From the NCBI GenBank assembly GCA_028875055.1, contig JAPPGG010000014.1:196722-260721 (forward strand): a DNA stretch of 64,000 nucleotides, given 5' to 3'. Of this stretch, positions 58,484 to 64,000 are shown one piece after another (the first letter of the stretch is position 1; each line of letters begins with the position of its first letter). The DNA comes from Chloroflexota bacterium (GTDB taxonomy: Bacteria; Chloroflexota; Dehalococcoidia; Lucifugimonadales; UBA3495). The notes beneath the pieces were generated by a model, which did no database searches, was not told the origin of the DNA, and saw nothing but the letters and a program-made list of their open reading frames with translations. The translations under genes and the position numbers were made by a program.

Positions 58484-59863
58484 ATGATGGAATCGCGCAC
58501 CACTGAGCAGGAATACGTGCTGCGCACAGCCAGAGACAACGACGTCAAATTTGTACGTCTCTGGTTCACTGACATTCTGGGCAACCTCAAGGGATTTGCC
58601 ATCAATGTGGATGACCTGGAAGAGGCCATTGTGCAAGGGGTGGGCTTTGACGGGTCGGCTATCGAGGGATTCGCCCGCGCCACCGAAGACTCTTACCGAA
58701 TTGATGAGAGCGACATGCGGGCGTACCCCGATCCCACTACCTTTGCCGTACTTCCCTGGAGGCCCCGGCAAAACGCGGTAGCGCGCATGTTCTGCGACAT
58801 CTATTCACCGGGCGGCGACCCCTTTATGGGGGACCCCCGTCTGGCGCTCAAGCGAAACCTGGAACGCCTGTCGCAAATGGGCTACACCTATTACGTTGGG
58901 CCGGAGCTGGAGTTCTTTTACCTGGAAAAACCGGAAATGGACAGTTCCAACAAACTGCGGCCTCCCCAGCCCCTGGACCTGGACGGGTACTTTGACCAGC
59001 TCTCCAGCAACCCGACCGCCGACCTGCGCCGCGACACGGTGCTGAACCTTTCCGACATGGGCATTCCGGTCAAGTACTCCCACCACGAAGGCGCCCACAG
59101 CCAGCATGAAATAGACCTTCAATACACGGACGCCCTGACAATGGCGGACAGCGTGATAACGGCCAAGCTGGCGATTAAAGAACTGGCCCAGTTGCGGGGT
59201 TTCCACGCCTCGTTTATGCCCAAGCCCTTTACCGGCGTGAACGGTTCCGGAATGCACACTCACCAGTCCCTCTTCAAGGGAGACGTAAACGCGTTCTACG
59301 ACCCCGAGGACGAGTACCGGCTCTCTTCAGTGGCCAAGCGATTTATTTCCGGGCTCATACGCCATGCCCCGGAGATAACGCTGGTTACCAACCAGTGGAT
59401 CAACTCCTACAAGCGGCTGGTACCCGGTTACGAGGCCCCGGTCTATATTTCCTGGGCTCGAAGCAGGTCCGACCTGGTGCGGGTCCCGTCCTACAAGCCC
59501 GGTTACGAAACATCGGTCCGGATCGAGTACCGGGCCCCGGACCCGGCCTGCAATCCCTACCTGGCTTTCAGCGTTATGCTGGCGGCGGGTATGAAGGGAA
59601 TCGAGGAGGAATACCCGGAAGTTCCGCCGGTTGAGGGCAATGTATTTGCCATGTCCCGCGATGAGTTCCAGGCCCAGGGTATAAGGGTCCTGCCCGGCAG
59701 CCTGGGGGAAGCCATTTCCATCGCGGAAGACAGCGCCCTTTTGCGGGAAGCGCTTGGCGACCACATCCTGGAGAGCTACATTCGCAACAAGCGCCTGGAA
59801 TGGCAGAAATACCGGGCCACAGTCACGGACTATGAGATAGAACAATACCTCCCGACTTTATAG
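58484..59863 (+). CDS. glnA: Glutamine synthetase type I
   Basis: VKFVRLWFTDILGNLKGFAI; GFDGSAIEGF; GPELEFFYLE; FMPKPFTGVNGSGMHTHQSL. Confidence 0.95.
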   Translation: MMESRTTEQEYVLRTARDNDVKFVRLWFTDILGNLKGFAINVDDLEEAIVQGVGFDGSAIEGFARATEDSYRIDESDMRAYPDPTTFAVLPWRPRQNAVARMFCDIYSPGGDPFMGDPRLALKRNLERLSQMGYTYYVGPELEFFYLEKPEMDSSNKLRPPQPLDLDGYFDQLSSNPTADLRRDTVLNLSDMGIPVKYSHHEGAHSQHEIDLQYTDALTMADSVITAKLAIKELAQLRGFHASFMPKPFTGVNGSGMHTHQSLFKGDVNAFYDPEDEYRLSSVAKRFISGLIRHAPEITLVTNQWINSYKRLVPGYEAPVYISWARSRSDLVRVPSYKPGYETSVRIEYRAPDPACNPYLAFSVMLAAGMKGIEEEYPEVPPVEGNVFAMSRDEFQAQGIRVLPGSLGEAISIAEDSALLREALGDHILESYIRNKRLEWQKYRATVTDYEIEQYLPTL

Positions 59864-60341
59864 CCGCACTGACTTGAGCTGTTCGCGGCAGGCCAAGGGC
59901 ACTGTAATTCCACCTCAATTTGTGCGAGAGGCTGGCGGCAGGGACTTATGCCACCCTGTGCAGGCGGAAAGGTCCCAACTCCTGGCTGGGAGCACGGGCT
60001 GGTAACACAGTTCCTGGCCAGAATTTGCGGGCCCGAACCAAAGCAACCGGGGGGCGTCTGCCTGGCATTCTCCTTCTCCTAAGCGCGGCCTGCAATCCGG
60101 TCTTGCCAGGATAAACCCAACGCAATCAAAGCCGGCATCCCAGGCCTGCTGGCTTCTTTCGGCTTGACGGTGATATCCCAGCGAATCACTACAAACGCGC
60201 CTTTCGCCCGGGTTTCGGTTCAGGTGTCCCAATTTCGCTTCGCACGACTGTCAGCAAGACTAAATTGTCCTGAAATTTGGGATGGGAGAGCAATGCCCCC
60301 TCCCTCTTTACTTCTCGAAGGTGCAAGCGGCTTTCCCAGCT

Positions 60342-61343
60342 TCAGGGGTGTTCCAGGTATCTGACGTTCTCGACTTCGCCTGACCTGGCGGACTTGTAGG
60401 CTGTTTTCACCAGTATCAAGTCCTTCAGGCCTTCCCTACCCGATATCTCCGGTTCTCGGCTCTCCGCTACACACTCGATAAACTCCTGGACCATGGCGGG
60501 TATGCCCCGGTTGTCCGGCGGGAAGCGCCACGTCCGTTCCGAGCTCCCGGACTCCACCGTTAGCTGACCGCTTCCGACTTCAAACGAGATGCGGCCACTG
60601 GAACCGGCAACCTGGACGGCAGGGGGAAGTGGCTTGCCCGAAGTCCAGGAATGATTTATGACACCCACGGTTCCATTGGACCACCGCAGGGTGGCTACCA
60701 TGCCGTCTTCGCCCTCCTGTCCCGTCATGGACTTGGGCAATTCCGTGGCAAAGACGGAATCGGGCTCCCCGGCCAGGAACCTCATAAAGTGAAACTTGTG
60801 AATGCCTCCATCAATGATGACTCCGCCACCGTTGAGTCTCTCCTGGCTTCGCCACCCTCCCGCGCGGAAGGGATATTCTTCCTGGAAGTTAATCAGCCTC
60901 AGGTCGCCTATTGCGCCTTCCGACACCAGCCGTTTGCACCGGCGGACCTGCGAGAAGTAGCGGATATTCTCGGCCACCATGAGTGTAATACCCAATGACT
61001 CTGCGTCCCTGATGATGGCGGCGGCGTCTTCCACAGTATGGGCCAGGGGCTTTTCCACAAGGACGTGCTTGCCATTCTCAGCGCCCAGGCGGCAGTGTTC
61101 CCGGTGCAGATGGTGAGGCGTACAAACGTACAACGCATCTACTTCATCACTTTCAGCGGCTTCAACGTACCCGCCAAAGTAACTCCTGCCTCCAAACCGG
61201 CGAGTGTACGCTTCTGCTTTTCTCAAATCTCTGCTGGCGAAATGCAGGTCAATGTCATGCCGGACCTTGCCCAGGCTTCCGGCAAATTCTGCGGCATAGG
61301 CGCCGCAGCCAATTACGCAAAGGCCAAGCCTTGATTGCTTCAT
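60342..61343 (-). CDS. Gfo/Idh/MocA-family oxidoreductase
   Basis: LCVIGCGAYAAEFAGSLGKV; DEVDALYVCTPHHLHREHCRLGAENGKHVLVEKPLAHT; IDGGIHKFHFMRFL. Confidence 0.93.
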   Translation of the reverse strand: MKQSRLGLCVIGCGAYAAEFAGSLGKVRHDIDLHFASRDLRKAEAYTRRFGGRSYFGGYVEAAESDEVDALYVCTPHHLHREHCRLGAENGKHVLVEKPLAHTVEDAAAIIRDAESLGITLMVAENIRYFSQVRRCKRLVSEGAIGDLRLINFQEEYPFRAGGWRSQERLNGGGVIIDGGIHKFHFMRFLAGEPDSVFATELPKSMTGQEGEDGMVATLRWSNGTVGVINHSWTSGKPLPPAVQVAGSSGRISFEVGSGQLTVESGSSERTWRFPPDNRGIPAMVQEFIECVAESREPEISGREGLKDLILVKTAYKSARSGEVENVRYLEHP

Positions 61344-61500
61344 GCCATTGTTCCCATACCGAATCCCTGGACGGCAAGTTCAACCTTGAATCGCCGCCCT
61401 CTCTTCATCGTCGGGCAGGGGACCATCACCCGGGGCAATTGCCCTTGTTCATGCACGCATGGGAATCCGGCATATAATCGGCATTTGCCGCCAGGGCCGC

Positions 61501-63690
61501 CTACGGTTCGGCTCGATCAACCGTCAGCACGTAGCCGGCTTTCTCCCTGGTAGCCGGGGCGGTGGGAGTTATAGCCAGCATGGTACGTTCCAGTCCCGGA
61601 TAGGGTTCCACTGTGAATTCCCCACGCCAGTCGCCAACGCCATTCCGCTCAAGGGGGACTTGATACACCCTGTTAGTTTCCCCTCTCTGAATTACCTGAA
61701 CCATGAATTCCTGGGCGACAATATTCCGCACCAGCACAAACCCCCTGGGGTCCCAGCCTCCGTCCATGGGCAATACACCAGCGTCGGCTATAGCCAGGTC
61801 TTTAAGGCACATCCCGATATCATTCAAAGCGTCGTCGGTCACGTATTGGAATCGCACCTTTATGACCTTTCCGGCATACGGCGACAGATCAACCTCTTCG
61901 CTAATCCAGTCCTTGACCCGGCCGGTATAGCCCGGCCCGAAGGCTACTCCAATGGGATTTGCCGTCGAGGAATGTTCCGACTCCAGGATTTCCCAGTGGT
62001 CGCCGCCATCGGTGGAGACTTCCAGGTAAACGTAGTCCCAGTCTTTTTCGATGTGGTGCCACCCGTCGAAAGTCAAGGTTGCCGAGGTCAGTTCCGTCAG
62101 GTCCACCTCCCTGGTCAGGGTAGATGTTATTGAATCTCCTGAATTGCTCCACCAGCATCCTTCCTCGGGCACATCCACCGGCAGCAGCCGATTGTACCCC
62201 TGGCCCTCAAACTCAATCCGCGCCGGGCCATCCTTCAGGCTGCCACCCAGCTCTATGTAGTGAGTCCCATACTGGTTGCCTTCGCGGTCAACTTTGCCCG
62301 GGCGGCTCAGCCGGCGGCTGGCCTGTACTTCCACTTCAAGATCGCTGTAGCCATGGACGCCACCCTTTTCATCCAGGAAGTTGGCCGCAATCCAGTCTCG
62401 GAACACTCCGTGAAAGTCCATGTCATACCCGACTTGCTCCAGGTAACTGTCTATCCCCGCCACGTTGTCGCCGGATTCGGCCATCAAAATTCGCATGCCC
62501 GACCGGTCGGGGCCGCTATAGTGCTCATAAAGGTAGTGCATGAACAGGGATGCCCCTCCGTAGTGGGCGCCAATAGACGAACTGTCCAGCGGCCAATGCA
62601 CCAGGGAAACGAAGGGTCGTCTGAGGAAATGCCTGATTCCATCTCCCCGGTAACCAGCCAGGGTGACGGACAGCTCGGCAAAGCCCTCGCTCACCCAGGT
62701 ATCTTCCGAGCGGTCGTGATTCCACATTACGGCGTGATTGAGTTCATGGGCCAGAACGTGGTAATAGATATCCGACCCCACCGCCAGGTACCTTGAGTTA
62801 ATGTAGATCATCTCGCGCTGGTTGCTGTGCGGTCGAATGGCCGACGGATATTCGTCGGTAGAGCTGAAATAGCCGGCCGCGCCCCGAATGTCGCCATGTA
62901 CTATGGTCAGGTGAGGGTCGTTGTCCACACCCGGTGTCCATTCCGAACCAAAATACTCTGTAACCCCGGGGTAGATTACCTCCTCAAATTCCACCGCGGC
63001 CCGCTCAATGTCACCCTGGTCCACCCTCATACCCTCCTCGACATACCAATAGGCGCGAGGGGAAACGTGCCTTAGCTCAAAACTGGACTGGTACTTCTCC
63101 TCAGTTTCCAGATCAACCAGGAAAAACTGATCAACCCTCCCTGGCTCATAGCTGACGGATTCCTCACTCACCACAGCATCTACCTTGGGGTGACCTGGCG
63201 GCAGCATCAGTTCGTAGGCCAGTTGGAAGAGGTCCCGGTCCGGGGCCGAAGGCTGCTCATGCATGGCGCCTGAGTTGTCTCGTGGTGGCTGAGGGGCAAC
63301 CTCCTCAGGCCTTGCTGCTGCCTCCGGCACATCGGTGGGAGCAGGGTAGGACGGGGGGCTGGCGTCAGCCTCAGGTAAAGGGGCAGCTGCGGAGGGAATA
63401 ACAGCTACGTCCGCAGCGCCCGAGGGAGCGGAAACTTCTGTGGCGGGACTGGGAGATTCCTGGATATTGGGCGTTGGCTTTTCTTCACGTTCCTGGAGGT
63501 CGTGCGCCGTACAACCCGCTACCGTCGCGACCAGCAGCAGGACCGCGAATATTCCAAGAGTGCGAAACAAGGCTCTGTAGCTGGTGGAAAGGCTGAACGA
63601 TCCTGGCGAGTTCCTTTGACAGCGCCTTTTTGCCAAGCTACGGGCGGAACGGATCAAGAGGGAAGGACGTCCATACATACTCAGGCTCAA
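61501..63690 (-). CDS. Large lipoprotein metalloprotease-like protein (HExxH-type zincin with immune inhibitor A/MAM-like C-terminus)
   Basis: Lipobox-like VATVAGC; Pro/Ala/Glu-rich linker; YYHVLAHELNHAVMWNHDRSEDTWVSEGFAELSVTLAGY; SATLTFDGWHHIEKDWDYVYLEVSTDGG. Confidence 0.75.
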   Translation of the reverse strand: MSLSMYGRPSLLIRSARSLAKRRCQRNSPGSFSLSTSYRALFRTLGIFAVLLLVATVAGCTAHDLQEREEKPTPNIQESPSPATEVSAPSGAADVAVIPSAAAPLPEADASPPSYPAPTDVPEAAARPEEVAPQPPRDNSGAMHEQPSAPDRDLFQLAYELMLPPGHPKVDAVVSEESVSYEPGRVDQFFLVDLETEEKYQSSFELRHVSPRAYWYVEEGMRVDQGDIERAAVEFEEVIYPGVTEYFGSEWTPGVDNDPHLTIVHGDIRGAAGYFSSTDEYPSAIRPHSNQREMIYINSRYLAVGSDIYYHVLAHELNHAVMWNHDRSEDTWVSEGFAELSVTLAGYRGDGIRHFLRRPFVSLVHWPLDSSSIGAHYGGASLFMHYLYEHYSGPDRSGMRILMAESGDNVAGIDSYLEQVGYDMDFHGVFRDWIAANFLDEKGGVHGYSDLEVEVQASRRLSRPGKVDREGNQYGTHYIELGGSLKDGPARIEFEGQGYNRLLPVDVPEEGCWWSNSGDSITSTLTREVDLTELTSATLTFDGWHHIEKDWDYVYLEVSTDGGDHWEILESEHSSTANPIGVAFGPGYTGRVKDWISEEVDLSPYAGKVIKVRFQYVTDDALNDIGMCLKDLAIADAGVLPMDGGWDPRGFVLVRNIVAQEFMVQVIQRGETNRVYQVPLERNGVGDWRGEFTVEPYPGLERTMLAITPTAPATREKAGYVLTVDRAEP

Positions 63691-63831
63691 CTCACGACAA
63701 AATGGGCTTGCTCTTGCATCCAGTCCGCTGAACCGGCAAGGGTTTACCCTGTATGCCCTGGCTATACGTTCGACACAATCAGTTCAGACTTGCCGGCAGC
63801 CTGCGGCTTTCCATCAGGGAGTGGCAATAGA

Positions 63832-63868
63832 AACCGCCGAAGACCTGCAAATACGGCCTTCGGCGGTT
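63832..63868 (-). terminator. Hairpin terminator downstream of the DUF1501 gene
   Basis: AACCGCCGAAG...CTTCGGCGGTT; minus strand continues TTCTATT. Confidence 0.6.
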
Positions 63869-63891
63869 ATGATCGTTGCAGTTAACGATTA

Positions 63892-64000
63892 CTACCTGGG
63901 CAGGAAACCGATCTGCTCAAACTGGCCGTGGACTATCGGGTCCGGGTCCAGGCCCAGCCACCGGTCGAGGATGGTGGAGTAGGTGGACCGAAAATCATTA
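63892..64000 (-). CDS. DUF1501-family protein, C-terminal fragment (5' end outside window)
   Basis: Minus-strand translation ...NDFRSTYSTILDRWLGLDPDPIVHGQFEQIGFLPR*. Confidence 0.7.
   Translation of the reverse strand, partial: NDFRSTYSTILDRWLGLDPDPIVHGQFEQIGFLPR

Noticed and set aside
59930-60120. Minus-strand AGCCAGGAG with upstream GCAAATTCTGG...ACTGTG resembling parts of a cobalamin riboswitch
   Set aside because: Only fragments match the B12-box consensus and it lies between convergent gene ends with no downstream minus-strand gene to regulate; Infernal with RF00174 would be decisive

Overview
This 64-kb GC-rich bacterial window is mostly single-copy housekeeping and metabolic genes. 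The gene content suggests a Chloroflexota relative (SAR202/Dehalococcoidia-like), but that is inference only. Main content: dinG C-terminus, OGG-like glycosylase, cca, rnc-ftsY, a DUF2298/Agl23-type membrane glycan block, mutL, mutS, a NuoEFG-like module with a ferredoxin reductase, otsBA, E1 alpha/beta of a 2-oxoacid dehydrogenase, secG, gatB, acs, a three-piece nitrile hydratase/thiocyanate hydrolase-like set, serS, lysS, and an amt-amt-glnII-glnA nitrogen locus. The strongest result is three ORFs that the six-frame track truncates at an in-frame TGA, where the TGA sits exactly at the catalytic Cys position: a DsbA-like protein at 4397-5029 (DFR-U-PYV), an ArsC/Spx-like protein at 17852-18211 (PR-U-SSC-RK) and a FrnE/DsbA-like protein at 27617-28252 (DYI-U-PWC-Y). 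Each has a strong Shine-Dalgarno at the extended start and a possible bSECIS-like hairpin with its loop about 18-21 nt after the UGA. These are probable selenoproteins that standard gene callers would miss. A second unannotated feature is a pair of paralogous 27-aa membrane microproteins (20/27 identical), lying in tandem between the two ammonium transporter genes. No rRNA, tRNA, CRISPR array, transposase or sel gene was recognised.
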